From Massilia rubra (lineage in GTDB: Bacteria > Pseudomonadota > Gammaproteobacteria > Burkholderiales > Burkholderiaceae_D): a stretch of DNA of 64,000 nt. Of the stretch, positions 18,093 to 27,251 are shown one piece after another. The stretch covers positions 1-64,000 of the forward strand of contig NZ_VUYU01000035.1 of the NCBI RefSeq assembly GCF_011682065.1. Direction: 5' to 3'. Within the stretch, counting starts at the first letter, position 1. Each line of letters opens with the position of its first letter. The notes under the pieces were generated by a model. The model worked only from the letters and a program-made list of their open reading frames with translations. It was not told where the DNA came from and searched no databases. Position numbers and translations under genes: made by a program.

Positions 18093-18656
18093 ATGCGTAG
18101 TTCATGGACCAGATTCGAAGTATGGCTATCAGAGCATTGGCCTGAAGGGCTCGCTGGCCTTAACCCACCGGCGACGGATGAACAGATTGCGGGCCTTCAG
18201 GAAGCAATTGGAATCACCTTGCCAGACGATTATGTGGCCTGCCTCAAGATCCATAATGGCCAGAATCCGGATACAGGCGGATTGTTTGAGGGTTCCGAAT
18301 TCCTGTCAACGGATGAAATCCTGGCGCAATGGACGGTATGGAAGGATCTGCTCGACGGTGGGGACTTTGCAGGTATTCATTCTGATCCCTCAAGTGGAAT
18401 TCAGAGCGACTGGTGGAATGCCAGATGGATTCCATTTACCCACAACGGTGGTGGCGATCACCTTTGTCTCGATCTTGCCCCAGATGCATCCGGATCGGCG
18501 GGACAGGTGATCACCATGTGGCACGATTCAGGCGAGCGGGAGCTAGTCGCCCCACATTTCGGTTCGTGGTTCACGTCGTATACGAAACGCGTATTTTCTG
18601 GCGACCTCGTTTACTCGGATGAGTACGGGGGTTTAATTGACCGCGAAGACGCCTGA
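18093..18656 (+). CDS. SMI1/KNR4 family protein
   Basis: A 187-residue soluble protein with the SMI1/KNR4 (SUKH) signature: PPATDEQIAGLQEAIGITLPDDYVACLKIHNGQ at about 25-57, WIPFTHNGGGDHLCLDL in the middle and SFTSYTKR-like residues near the C-terminus. SUKH proteins often act as immunity proteins against contact-dependent or polymorphic toxins, or as regulators. No toxin gene is adjacent, so the function here is open. Confidence 0.88.
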   Translation: MRSSWTRFEVWLSEHWPEGLAGLNPPATDEQIAGLQEAIGITLPDDYVACLKIHNGQNPDTGGLFEGSEFLSTDEILAQWTVWKDLLDGGDFAGIHSDPSSGIQSDWWNARWIPFTHNGGGDHLCLDLAPDASGSAGQVITMWHDSGERELVAPHFGSWFTSYTKRVFSGDLVYSDEYGGLIDREDA

Positions 18657-18778
18657 TTGACATCGTTTTAAGGTGCGCTCCCGCCAATTGCAGCACTTGT
18701 CGAGCGACTGCTTTGGGGCGATATGGCCGGTCGCCACAGGCCACTTGCAGCCAGGGGGATCTATTGAATGAGAGAAAA

Positions 18779-19162
18779 ATGAAGAAACTTGTTGTTGCAC
18801 TTGCCCTGGTCCAGTTTGCTGCATTTTCCAACGCAAGCCCCGGTTTGGAAGGGGAGTATGTCTGCGATAGTTGCCACGGATACCTGACGGTGAAAGCAAT
18901 CAAGGCAAAGACTTACAAGGTTTGGCTAGGCACAGGCGGTGGCAGTTGTGGTGGTGAAGTCTTCGCCAAAAGTAATATGGCGCAGGCAGTCGGCAACACA
19001 ATCACCTTTACCTGGAAGCTTAAGAATAAAGTATGCAAAACCAAGATCTCGATTGAGGGGGCGCATGCTTTTGTTAGCGATAGCTGTACCCGCCCGGAGG
19101 ATGAGGACGACTCAACCTGTGCGGTGCTTGGCAAGTATACGAAGCGGGAAAAAGAACGGTAA
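18779..19162 (+). CDS. Small secreted hypothetical protein
   Basis: A 127-residue protein with a clear signal peptide (MKKLVVALALVQFAAFSNA). The mature part has six Cys, including CDSCHG, which could form disulfides in the periplasm. It matches no family I know. An ATG twelve bases upstream is in another frame, and the chosen ATG has GAGAGAAAA before it. It lies 122 bases after the SMI1/KNR4 gene on the same strand. Confidence 0.7.
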   Translation: MKKLVVALALVQFAAFSNASPGLEGEYVCDSCHGYLTVKAIKAKTYKVWLGTGGGSCGGEVFAKSNMAQAVGNTITFTWKLKNKVCKTKISIEGAHAFVSDSCTRPEDEDDSTCAVLGKYTKREKER

Positions 19163-19523
19163 AACCTGCGTTCCAGTCAAACAAAGCCTATTGTTTCATC
19201 TGCTGCTTTGTCGGCGGGTCGTACCGGCGACCAGCAGGCCGCTTTCGGTCAACAGCGTCCAGCTGACGCCCAAATTGCGTCACAACATGATGGGCGAAAG
19301 CCCGATGAAATGGCTGCGGTACATATTGAGCGTTCTACCGATCCTGCGATCTAATCTGTGGCAGAGCGGCGCTCCGCGACGCGCTCGACCTGACGTACTT
19401 AAGCGGCCAACGGACCCGGTGTTGCCACCGTCCATCTACTTTTTTGGCACTGCCATTGCCAATTCCTCTGTCATTTTTTTGGCAAAACCCAGACCGACCC
19501 GGATTTCGCTCAACGTACAGGCG
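19163..19523. other. Intergenic stretch without a recognisable gene
   Basis: About 360 bases before the tRNA-Leu terminator. One open frame passes through it, but it continues an out-of-frame overlap of the secreted protein and has no start or family match. Nothing else is seen. Confidence 0.5.
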
Positions 19524-19524
19524 T

Positions 19525-19570
19525 AAAAAAGTCCGGCTTCCTCCATGAGAACGGAGGAGGCCGGACTTTC
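19525..19570 (-). terminator. Strong intrinsic terminator of the tRNA-Leu gene
   Basis: Read on the minus strand, AAAGTCCGGCCTCCTCC pairs with GGAGGAAGCCGGACTTT with one mismatch around an 8-base loop, then six T residues follow. It begins about 27 bases after the tRNA 3' end, so it is the expected end of that transcript. Confidence 0.85.
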
Positions 19571-19596
19571 CCTTGAAATGCACACTTTGTTAGGAG

Positions 19597-19680
19597 TGCC
19601 CGGAGCCGGAATCGAACCGGCACGCCCTTACGAGCACGAGATTTTAAGTCTCGGGTGTCTACCAGTTTCACCATCCGGGC
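19597..19680 (-). tRNA. tRNA-Leu (anticodon UAA)
   Basis: An 84-base class II tRNA on the minus strand. Acceptor GCCCGGA pairs with TCCGGGC plus an A discriminator. The anticodon stem CGAGA/TCTCG holds the loop CTTAAAA, with anticodon TAA at 19644-19646. A variable arm is present, and the T-loop GGTTCGATTCC is standard. CCA is not encoded. It reads UUA/UUG leucine codons. The gene stands alone with its own terminator. Confidence 0.95.
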
Positions 19681-19862
19681 AGCGGGCGAGATTCTAGCAC
19701 AGGAAATGGTCGATACGGCCACTTTTCCCGCGATCACCACGCCTGCGCGCCTGCGCATGGCGAACAGGAATGCGCGTCCGTTATGGAACCGACAGGCGTT
19801 TTACTGGTCTGACAAATGACAACTGGCCACCCCGGCCGGCGCAAACGCGATGCGAGAACACG

Positions 19863-20354
19863 ATGATCGATAACCCTTATGCCCCGCCCCAAGCGACCAA
19901 TGGCACCACTACCGGCGACACCAGGCTGAGCCCGCCGCTCTGGAATCCAAGCGCGGCAGTTGCGTGGTGCCTGCTGTTCGGCATCATGTTCGGTTCCTGG
20001 ATTCACATGAAAAACTGGCAAATGCTGGGCCAGCCCGCCAAGGCGGCGGCATCGAAACGCTGGCTGATCGGTAGTGCGCTTCTGTTTCTCGTGTCGTTCA
20101 CGCTGGCGTTCGCCATGCCGGAGTCAGGTCCGGTTGGCACGTTTAACTTCTTCTTCGGCTTTGCGGTCATCATCGCCTGGTACTTCATCAGCGCGCGCGA
20201 CCAGATCCGCTTCGTCGCCACGACGTACGGCAAGAACTACCAGCACCGGAGCTGGGGTACGCCATTGCTGTATTGCTTGCTGGTCATTATCGGCGTTGGC
20301 GTCGTCGGGGCTATCGCAGGGATCGTCACAGCGGTTGCGAACCGGGCGGCGTGA
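19863..20354 (+). CDS. Hypothetical membrane protein
   Basis: A 163-residue protein. The N-terminal 30 residues begin with the MIDNPYAPP motif often seen in small bacterial membrane proteins. Four hydrophobic segments follow: about residues 30-46, 68-86, 92-110 and 133-157. I do not recognise a functional domain. The start at 19863 is chosen because the upstream in-frame extension overlaps the tRNA promoter region; the ribosome site is weak. Confidence 0.65.
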   Translation: MIDNPYAPPQATNGTTTGDTRLSPPLWNPSAAVAWCLLFGIMFGSWIHMKNWQMLGQPAKAAASKRWLIGSALLFLVSFTLAFAMPESGPVGTFNFFFGFAVIIAWYFISARDQIRFVATTYGKNYQHRSWGTPLLYCLLVIIGVGVVGAIAGIVTAVANRAA

Positions 20355-20487
20355 CCGTTGTCCCGACCATCCCGGCTTCCTGCGCCGGTGCTGGCGCGAA
20401 AGAATATGATCACTGCGACCGAATAAAGTTACATTTTTCACAAGTCATCTGATAACATACCATTTCTCGTTGTACAACATTTGAGGG

Positions 20488-22614
20488 ATGGACATGGATC
20501 AGCTTATTCGCAAGACATTGATTGCCAGCGCCAGCGCGCTGCTGGCCTGCAGCGCCGCGACACCGGCTTTCGCCGCCGATTGGCCGAGCGGGTATACCAA
20601 GTGCGCCGCCGAGAGAGAGACCTGTGTGGTCGGCGCCGCCAAGCGCTCGGTGTCTTATGGCGCAAGCAACAAGTGGGTCACGAAAAGCCTCTCCGGCAAT
20701 GTGGCGTGCAATAACGCCACGTTTGGAGACCCCATCGCGGGCAAGAAGAAGTATTGTGCGATCGGGCCGGTGACGCCGACTCCTACTCCGACGCCTACTC
20801 CTACTCCGACGCCGACTCCTACTCCTACCCCGACTCCTACCCCGACTCCGACGCCGACGCCAACGCCGACCCCGGTGGTCGATAATGGCACCACGACCAC
20901 CGTCTGGGCCACTGGCTGCGACAGCAACAAGCCCGCCACCACGCCGGGCACCTGGACCGCAGGCGGCCCCTCCCCCGACCGCCCGAACTACAAGCTGGTC
21001 AAGGAATCGGCGCACTTTGCCTTCTATTCCGACGAAAAGGTTTCCGACACCGACCTCAACCTGGCGGTCAGCACGCTCGAAAACACGGTGTGGCAGAACC
21101 TGTTCAACAGTAATCTGTTCATGCCCGAGCCGTTCTACAACACGGCCACCAAGATCAAGCCCTCGATCCACATCCACTCCACCGACGGCCTGACTGCCGG
21201 CGGCTGGGCGCGCGACCGGGTCGGCATGTGGATCGGGCCTGGCGCCCTGAAAGACCACTGGGGCCTGACCCACGAATTCACCCATGCCTGGCAATATTGG
21301 ATGGCGTACAACGGCGGCCTTGGCTGTCCCGACTCGAACACCTGCGGCTGGATCGCCGAGAGCCACGCCAACTACACGCCGCACCAGCTTCCCGAGTACA
21401 AGAACGAAGCCCACTGCTCCGAGATGCTGTCGAACGCGCCGCACCTGTACCTTGGTTCAACGCGCGACCGCTACTGCAACTGGCAGTTCATGGAGTACCT
21501 CAAGGACAAGCAGTGCCCGGTCGCGACCAACCAGATCTGGACCACCCCCGGTCCGGACCCGTTCACCAACATCCAGAAATCACGCGGATGGAGCATGTCC
21601 CAGCTCAACGACTTTTTCGGCGACTGGGCCATGCACAACGTGACATGGGACTACAAGGCCACGCCCGACGCCTTCCGCAACGCTTACGGCAACATCACCC
21701 AGGCCGACAAGTCCGAGCGCATGCACCGCTTGATGCCGCTCGAGGCGCTCGACACCAACTGGACCGGCAACCGCCGCTTCGTCTCGCCCAACTACGGCGC
21801 GCCGCAGCGCTTCGGCTATAACGTGGTGCGCCTGTATCCGGCCAGTGGCGCGACCACCATCACCGTCAAGTTCCGGGGCGTGAACCAGCCCGGCTCCGAC
21901 GCCGACTTCCGCTGGGGTCTGGTGGCCACCAACGCGCAGTTCACCGCGCCGCGCTACAGCGCCTTGCAAAAAGGCCTGGACGGCAACCTGACCTACAAGG
22001 TCAATGCCGGCGAACCGCTGTTCCTGGTGGTGACGGCCACGCCATCGGTGTTCAAGACCATCGTCGCCGAACAGGAGTACGGCACCATCTGGCGCTATCC
22101 GTACATGATCGAACTGGCGAACGCGTGGCCGCAGGGTTTCCAGAACGGCCAGCGCGATCCGTGCCCGGCCGGCACGGCGCGTCACGCCAACGGCGGCGGC
22201 TGCGCGCCATCGACGACGCCGGCCAGCGTGTTCGTCGGCCCTTACGCGACGGTCCTGGCGGGCAATTCGGTCACCGGCAATGCGCGCATCGAAGACCAGG
22301 CCATCGTCGCCAACGGCACGGTATCGGGCGGCACGGTGGGCGCTTTGAGCATCATCGGCGAGCGCGGCAACAACGGCGACAATGCCTTCATCGTCGGCGG
22401 CTCGGCCCAGGTGCGCACCACCTTCTACCCACTGGGATTCTTCGAACGGTCACAGGTCGCATCGGGCAGCCTGAACCTGTACGGCGATGTGGAATACCGC
22501 GGCGAAGGCCTCAACCTGAGTTCCGGCAATCGCTCGGGCTTCGTCGATGCCGAGTCGCGCGTGGGACAAGCGACCGACATCAACACCAAGGTGCGTCCGG
22601 TGTGGCGGCCTTGA
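20488..22614 (+). CDS. Secreted Svx/AvrXca-like protein (DUF6055) with Thr-Pro linker
   Basis: A 708-residue exported protein. The signal peptide ends near residue 30 (TPAFAAD). Residues 30-93 form a small Cys-containing module seen in secreted enzymes of xanthomonads and relatives (GYTKCAAERETC...YGASNKW). A 17-unit Thr-Pro linker follows at 96-129. The main domain carries HEFTHAWQYW (HExxH at 262-266) with a later GWIAESHANY, the metallopeptidase-like pattern of Svx/AvrXca virulence proteins. The last 170 residues are beta-rich. Svx of Pectobacterium is a secreted virulence factor; the host target here is unknown. A second ATG six bases downstream fits the GAGGG site better. Confidence 0.85.
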   Translation: MDMDQLIRKTLIASASALLACSAATPAFAADWPSGYTKCAAERETCVVGAAKRSVSYGASNKWVTKSLSGNVACNNATFGDPIAGKKKYCAIGPVTPTPTPTPTPTPTPTPTPTPTPTPTPTPTPTPTPVVDNGTTTTVWATGCDSNKPATTPGTWTAGGPSPDRPNYKLVKESAHFAFYSDEKVSDTDLNLAVSTLENTVWQNLFNSNLFMPEPFYNTATKIKPSIHIHSTDGLTAGGWARDRVGMWIGPGALKDHWGLTHEFTHAWQYWMAYNGGLGCPDSNTCGWIAESHANYTPHQLPEYKNEAHCSEMLSNAPHLYLGSTRDRYCNWQFMEYLKDKQCPVATNQIWTTPGPDPFTNIQKSRGWSMSQLNDFFGDWAMHNVTWDYKATPDAFRNAYGNITQADKSERMHRLMPLEALDTNWTGNRRFVSPNYGAPQRFGYNVVRLYPASGATTITVKFRGVNQPGSDADFRWGLVATNAQFTAPRYSALQKGLDGNLTYKVNAGEPLFLVVTATPSVFKTIVAEQEYGTIWRYPYMIELANAWPQGFQNGQRDPCPAGTARHANGGGCAPSTTPASVFVGPYATVLAGNSVTGNARIEDQAIVANGTVSGGTVGALSIIGERGNNGDNAFIVGGSAQVRTTFYPLGFFERSQVASGSLNLYGDVEYRGEGLNLSSGNRSGFVDAESRVGQATDINTKVRPVWRP
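20773..20874 (+). repeat. Seventeen-unit Thr-Pro coding repeat
   Basis: 102 bases of alternating ACN-CCN codons built from short units such as ACTCCT and ACGCCG. It encodes the flexible linker of the Svx-like protein. Such tracts gain or lose whole 6-base units easily without frameshift, so linker length may vary between strains. Confidence 0.9.
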
Positions 22615-22642
22615 CCGGCCCGGTGTAAGAGCGATGTACCTT

Positions 22643-22668
22643 GCCCGGTCGCGCTGGCGCGACCGGGC
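22643..22668. terminator. Hairpin between convergent genes
   Basis: A perfect 11-bp stem (GCCCGGTCGCG) with a CTGG loop lies between the stops of the Svx-like gene and the convergent hypothetical gene. There is no T-run on either side, so it may be a two-way transcription barrier rather than a classical terminator. Confidence 0.55.
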
Positions 22669-22682
22669 GTGCCGTCGCCTGG

Positions 22683-23267
22683 CTACATCTCGGCGCTGAA
22701 AATGACGAGCAAGCCTTCATCCAGCGCATTTTCCACCACCTTGAGCACGCTGCGCAGGTAGGTGAACAGGTAGTCGGCCGTGTCGCCCTCGTCGCCCCAC
22801 ACATTGGTGTCGGCATACGGGCTGGCGCTGACGTAATCGCGCGCTAGCGCCTTTTCGATATCGTCCTCGGACAGGTGGCCGAAGTCTTCCGCCTCATAGG
22901 CGATCATGGGATTGGCCTTGAGGGCGTCGAACAAGGCATTCATCTGGGTAATGACGGCGCGCTGCTTGTCGGCATCGAGCACCTCGACCAGCGTGGTGCC
23001 GTACTCGCCTTCGAAGGCATACCGCTGGCCGCTGTCGGTCAGGAAGGACAATGCCGGAAAATCGAAGGCGGCCAGGATGTTCCCGAAATAGTAGATCGCG
23101 TAACCGCTGCGCGTGCTGCCGAAGACGTGATGCAGCTTGTCGGTGCGCGCGCAGGCAAGCGCGCCTGGACCGCGCGCCAGGGCCTCATAGTCGTCGGCGC
23201 TGGACAGTACTGGCGGAACGCTCGCGGCAGGCGCCGAAAAAATGCGGGTTTCTGAGGTATGGGACAT
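22683..23267 (-). CDS. Hypothetical protein
   Basis: A 194-residue soluble protein, acidic, with aromatic clusters such as GSTRSGYAIYYFGNILAAFDFP. I recognise no family. The start at 23267 is used because the longer frame adds an Arg-rich, improbable N-terminus. It converges on the Svx-like gene and is divergent from the antiporter at 23527. Confidence 0.65.
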   Translation of the reverse strand: MSHTSETRIFSAPAASVPPVLSSADDYEALARGPGALACARTDKLHHVFGSTRSGYAIYYFGNILAAFDFPALSFLTDSGQRYAFEGEYGTTLVEVLDADKQRAVITQMNALFDALKANPMIAYEAEDFGHLSEDDIEKALARDYVSASPYADTNVWGDEGDTADYLFTYLRSVLKVVENALDEGLLVIFSAEM

Positions 23268-23526
23268 GGCAGGGTCTCGGAAGGACAGTAAACGGCGTAG
23301 CCGGCGACAACACCGACTATACCGCAGCAAGCGTGCCGGTGAACAGCGCCCTTCGCCCGGCTGCGCGCCGGCTTGTCGTCCCAACATAGTTGTTGAACTT
23401 ACTCAATTGTTGAGCTAGCATTGGCGCGCGGTATTTATGAAATTTTACTACATGATTTCGCCACCGCGCCCATGCAGCCCGAGGACCACACTCGCGCGCA
23501 CCATATAACAAGAACGAGACAGTCCC

Positions 23527-24738
23527 ATGCACACAGCCATGAACACGACGGAGATCTTCCTCCTCGCGATGCTCCTGATCTTCTCCATTCCCTACCTCAT
23601 CTGGCGCGTTTTCAAGACCGATTACTACGCCCCGCTGGTCGTGGTGCAAATCATCACCGGCGTCTTGCTGGGACCGGGCGTGATGGGTGCGGCGTATCCG
23701 GATTACTACAAATTCATTTTCAACCCCTCCGTCATGCTGGCCATGAACGGGATCGCCTGGTGGGCGGTGATGATCTTCGTGATGATCGCCGGCATCGAAC
23801 TCGACCTCAAGCAAGCCTGGGCGCACCGGCGCGAAACCACCATTACATCCAGCCTGGCGCTGGGCGTGCCGCTGGTCTTCGGCGCCGTGGTCGCGGCCGG
23901 CATGCTCGGCTACGCCGGCTGGGTCGGACCGAAAGCGATGACCTGGCAATTCGTGGTCGGGGTCGGCATGGCCTGCGCGGTGACGGCGCTGCCGATTCTG
24001 ATCCTGCTGATGGAAAAGCTCGATATCCTGCGCCAGCCGATCGGCCAGCGCATCTTGCGCTACGCCAGCCTGGACGACATCGCCATTTGGGGCGTACTGG
24101 CCCTGATCCTGCTCGACTGGAACCGGGTCGGACGCCAGCTCGGCTTCCTGCTTGCCTTCGGCATCGCCACGGTCCTGCACCGCCGCCTGATGGTCTGGTT
24201 GCCGGAGCGCGACCGCTGGTATGTTGGCCTGATCTGGCTGGCGTTGTGCGGTTTCGGCGCCGACTGGGCCGGGCTGCACTTCATGGTCGGCGCGTTCCTG
24301 GCTGGCGCGGTGATGGACGCGCACTGGTTCGACCAGGCCAAGATGGACCTGATGCGCCACCACGTACTGCTGGCGATCATGCCGGTGTACTTCCTCAGCA
24401 CGGGGCTGCGCACCAACTGGGACATGGGCAGCGCCGCCGTGTTCATTGCGGCCGGCGTGCTGCTGGTGGCCTCGGTCGGCGGCAAGCTGATCGGCGCGCA
24501 CATCGCGGGCCGCATCCTCAAATGGAAAAAGGGCGAAGCCGGCATCATTGGCTGGCTGCTGCAGACCAAGGCGCTGATCATGATCATCTTCGTCAACATC
24601 CTGCTCGACAAGCAGATCATCACCAGCGAGACCTTCACCGCCCTGCTGCTGATGGCCATAGCCAGCACCATGCTGACGGTGCCGGTGGTATATCCGAGGC
24701 TGCAACGGATGAAAGAACTCATTTTCCGCAACACCTGA
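23527..24738 (+). CDS. Cation:proton antiporter (CPA2 family)
   Basis: A 403-residue integral membrane protein with about 11-12 transmembrane helices. The Na/H exchanger fold is indicated by LVVVQIITGVLLGPGVMG (residues 34-51), MIAGIELDLKQAW, a discontinuous helix region near ACAVTALPILILL, and LDDIAIWG carrying the paired Asp typical of electrogenic members. There is no C-terminal TrkA-N domain, so it is a compact type. Transport of Na+ or K+ against H+ is the known family role. The upstream gap includes a CTCAA-TTG-TTGAG dyad at 23402. Confidence 0.88.
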   Translation: MHTAMNTTEIFLLAMLLIFSIPYLIWRVFKTDYYAPLVVVQIITGVLLGPGVMGAAYPDYYKFIFNPSVMLAMNGIAWWAVMIFVMIAGIELDLKQAWAHRRETTITSSLALGVPLVFGAVVAAGMLGYAGWVGPKAMTWQFVVGVGMACAVTALPILILLMEKLDILRQPIGQRILRYASLDDIAIWGVLALILLDWNRVGRQLGFLLAFGIATVLHRRLMVWLPERDRWYVGLIWLALCGFGADWAGLHFMVGAFLAGAVMDAHWFDQAKMDLMRHHVLLAIMPVYFLSTGLRTNWDMGSAAVFIAAGVLLVASVGGKLIGAHIAGRILKWKKGEAGIIGWLLQTKALIMIIFVNILLDKQIITSETFTALLLMAIASTMLTVPVVYPRLQRMKELIFRNT

Positions 24739-24756
24739 CGCCCAAAACGCCTACAA

Positions 24757-24935
24757 CCGGGGTCTGACCTCTGATTCGAAACATTTAACAATTGACGCAG
24801 CCTGGGGCCGTCGCCACAGTCTGCTCAGCTCGGATCAAGGCTTGAACAGCAGCCAAGGTATCTTCGGAGACAGAATTTGCGCGCATTTCATGGACCTTGA
24901 TTTAACAATGTTTCGAATCAGAGGTCAGACCCCGG
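24757..24935. repeat. Inverted-repeat element with perfect 29-bp ends
   Basis: CCGGGGTCTGACCTCTGATT and its continuation to 24785 are matched exactly in reverse complement at 24907-24935. The 179-bp unit has the GGGTCTGACC...GGTCAGACCCC ends typical of REP/MITE repeats that are common in Oxalobacteraceae. On the minus strand a 33-codon frame starting at an ATG near 24892 runs across the interior, with no family match. No clear target duplication is seen. Confidence 0.75.
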
Positions 24936-25048
24936 TGTGAGAGGGTTTGGGTCGTAGGAAACGTTGGATGATGGAAAGGCCGGCGCAGGCGATTTGCATT
25001 AAGATGCTGCCATTCCGTCTACCGGCTTCGTCGGGCCGTTGCTGCATC

Positions 25049-26470
25049 ATGAAACTTTACGAGGCGCTTGCGCGCGATATTTCCGAATCGATCCTGAGCG
25101 GCGCGCTGCAGCCCGGCGACCGCCTACCGTCCGTGCGCAAGACCAGCGCCAGCCGCGGGGTCAGCCCGGCCACCGTGTTCGAGGCCTATTACACCCTCGA
25201 AGCCCAGGGACTGGTGCAGGCGCGCGAGCGCTCCGGCTATTTTGTCAGCGTCAGCGCCGGGCGCCTGCCGCCCGAGCCCGATACCGCCTCGCGCCCTGCC
25301 GAAGACGCGCTGCCACTGGCCATGAGCGAGCGCGTGTTCGACCTGCTCGAAACCACCATGCGGCGCGATGTGGTGCCGTTCGGCTCGGCCTTTCCGAGCC
25401 CGCTGCTGTTCCCGCTGGCGCGCCTGGCACGCTTGATGAGCACCAACGTGCAACAGCTCGATCCCTGGGCCAGCGTCGACGATCTCACCCCCGGCAACGC
25501 GCGCTTGCGGCGCCAGCTGTCGCTGCGCTACCTGATCGATGGCATGACGGTGCACGCCGACGAGATCGTCGTCACCAACGGCGCGCTCGAAGCGCTCAAC
25601 CTGTGCCTGATGGCGGTGGCGCGTCCCGGCGACGCGGTGCTGATCGAGTCGCCCGCCTTCTACGGTTCGCTGCAGGCGATCGAGCGCCAGGGCCTGGAGG
25701 CGATCGCGGTGCCGACCCACCCGCGCGACGGCATGGACCTGGCCGCGGCCGAACGCGCGCTCGAACGGCATCGCCCCAAAGCTTGCTGGCTGATGACGAA
25801 CTTCCAGAATCCCCTGGGCAGCCTGATGCCCGACGAGAAAAAACGCGACCTGGTGCGCCTGCTGGCGCGCTACCAGGTGCCGCTGATCGAGGACGATGTC
25901 TTCGGCGAGCTGTATTTCGGCGCCAAGCGCCCGCTGCCGGCCAAGGCCTTCGATAGCGAGGGCCTGGTGATGCACTGTTCGTCATTTTCGAAATGCCTGG
26001 CGCCCGGTTACCGGGTCGGCTGGGTGGCGGCCGGCCGCTTTACGCGCCAGGTGGCGCGCCAGAAGCTGGCCAGTACCCTGACCACCTGCGCGCCGGCCCA
26101 GGGCGCGCTGGCGCTGTATTTGGAAAAAGGCGGCTACGACCGCCATCTGCGCCTGTTGCGCCACACCCTGGCGGCGCAGCAGGTGCAGTTCATGGACGCC
26201 GTGCGGCGCCACTTCCCCGAGGGCACGCGCGTCACGCGCCCCAAGGGCGGCTATCTGTTATGGCTGGAGTTGCCCGGCGCGGCCGATGCGCTGGCGGTGC
26301 ACGCCGCCGCGCTGGCCGAGGGCATCAGCGTGGCGCCGGGACCGATCTTTTCGCCCCAGCCGGGGTTCGAGAACTGCCTGCGCCTGAACTACGGCCACTT
26401 GTGGGACGCGCGCGCCGAGGCGGCGCTGGCCACGCTGGGGCGCATCGTCCACGCACACGTCACACCTTAG
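25049..26470 (+). CDS. MocR-type regulator (GntR HTH fused to aminotransferase-like domain)
   Basis: A 473-residue PLP-binding regulator. Residues 1-70 form a GntR-type winged HTH (LYEALARDISESILSGALQPGDRLPSVR). Residues 100-470 form an aminotransferase fold type I domain, with TNGALEALNLCL, NFQNPLGS and the PLP lysine in SSFSKCLAPGYRVGW (Lys315). MocR proteins such as PdxR and GabR sense PLP or amino compounds. The likely target is not adjacent, since the next gene is an ion channel on the other strand. It overlaps that gene's 3' end by four bases. Confidence 0.92.
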   Translation: MKLYEALARDISESILSGALQPGDRLPSVRKTSASRGVSPATVFEAYYTLEAQGLVQARERSGYFVSVSAGRLPPEPDTASRPAEDALPLAMSERVFDLLETTMRRDVVPFGSAFPSPLLFPLARLARLMSTNVQQLDPWASVDDLTPGNARLRRQLSLRYLIDGMTVHADEIVVTNGALEALNLCLMAVARPGDAVLIESPAFYGSLQAIERQGLEAIAVPTHPRDGMDLAAAERALERHRPKACWLMTNFQNPLGSLMPDEKKRDLVRLLARYQVPLIEDDVFGELYFGAKRPLPAKAFDSEGLVMHCSSFSKCLAPGYRVGWVAAGRFTRQVARQKLASTLTTCAPAQGALALYLEKGGYDRHLRLLRHTLAAQQVQFMDAVRRHFPEGTRVTRPKGGYLLWLELPGAADALAVHAAALAEGISVAPGPIFSPQPGFENCLRLNYGHLWDARAEAALATLGRIVHAHVTP

Positions 26471-27144
26471 TCGCGGCCGTCCTTGGTCTGCTGCAGGGTA
26501 AAGCCGATCAGGCGCGACACCACCGCCGCCAGGTACATCAGGCCGACGAACATTTCGACGCTGGCCAGCGCGCGCGCGTGCGCCGTGAGCGGTATCACGT
26601 CGCCGATGCCGGTGCTCGATAGCAGCGCGAAGCTGAGGTAATTGAGTTCGGTCCAGGTGCGCGCGTCGGCGGCGTTGACGGCCGCCGCGTAGGTCCCCGG
26701 GTGCATGGCCTGCACCAGCACGAACAGGTGCGTAAAACCCCAGGCGATCAGGGTGAAGGTGGCGCCGGCGGCGAACAGTTCGTCGGTGGTGGCGCGGTGG
26801 TCTTCCATCATGTAGGCGATCAGGCTGGCCGCCGCATAAAAGTAGAACAGCGCTTCGAGCGCGGACGACCAGGGCAGCAGCGTCTCGCGACCGAAGATCA
26901 TTTGCAGCACCAGCAGCACGATGATCGGCAGGGCGATGCCGGCGCTGATCCACGCGTGCCCGGGCGTGCGCCGCACCATGCGGGTGGTAAATCCGAGCAC
27001 GATGATGCCGAAGGCATTGAACACCACCAGCCCGCTCGGGGTCGATTCGATGAAGGGATATAGCAGCATCCCGAGCAGCTGTACCAGCAGCAGGATGGCG
27101 GACGGGTGGCGGTGGGTGCTGCGCATCAGGTTAAAAGCGTTCAT
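26467..27144 (-). CDS. Ion channel family protein
   Basis: A 225-residue membrane protein with about six hydrophobic segments. The C-terminal pore region reads TELNYLSFALLSSTGIGDVIP, a K+-channel-type P-loop with STGIGD in place of TVGYGD. The following helix VEMFVGLMYLAAVVSRLIGF completes the two-TM pore module. The filter change may alter selectivity. The N-terminal half supplies four further helices, as in several bacterial two-TM channel relatives. Regulation is not evident. Confidence 0.82.
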   Translation of the reverse strand: MNAFNLMRSTHRHPSAILLLVQLLGMLLYPFIESTPSGLVVFNAFGIIVLGFTTRMVRRTPGHAWISAGIALPIIVLLVLQMIFGRETLLPWSSALEALFYFYAAASLIAYMMEDHRATTDELFAAGATFTLIAWGFTHLFVLVQAMHPGTYAAAVNAADARTWTELNYLSFALLSSTGIGDVIPLTAHARALASVEMFVGLMYLAAVVSRLIGFTLQQTKDGRD

Positions 27145-27251
27145 GGTCGACCAGGTTCATACGGACAAGCCCGCATTGTAGACCAGTCAATACGGGCGCT
27201 GGCGGGGCTTGGCCAGAAAAAACCGCGCCGCGCCAGCGCAGCGGGCCAGGG

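Noticed and set aside
20773-20874. CRISPR-like periodic repeat
   Set aside because: It is a coding Thr-Pro repeat with no spacers; no CRISPR array was seen anywhere in the window.
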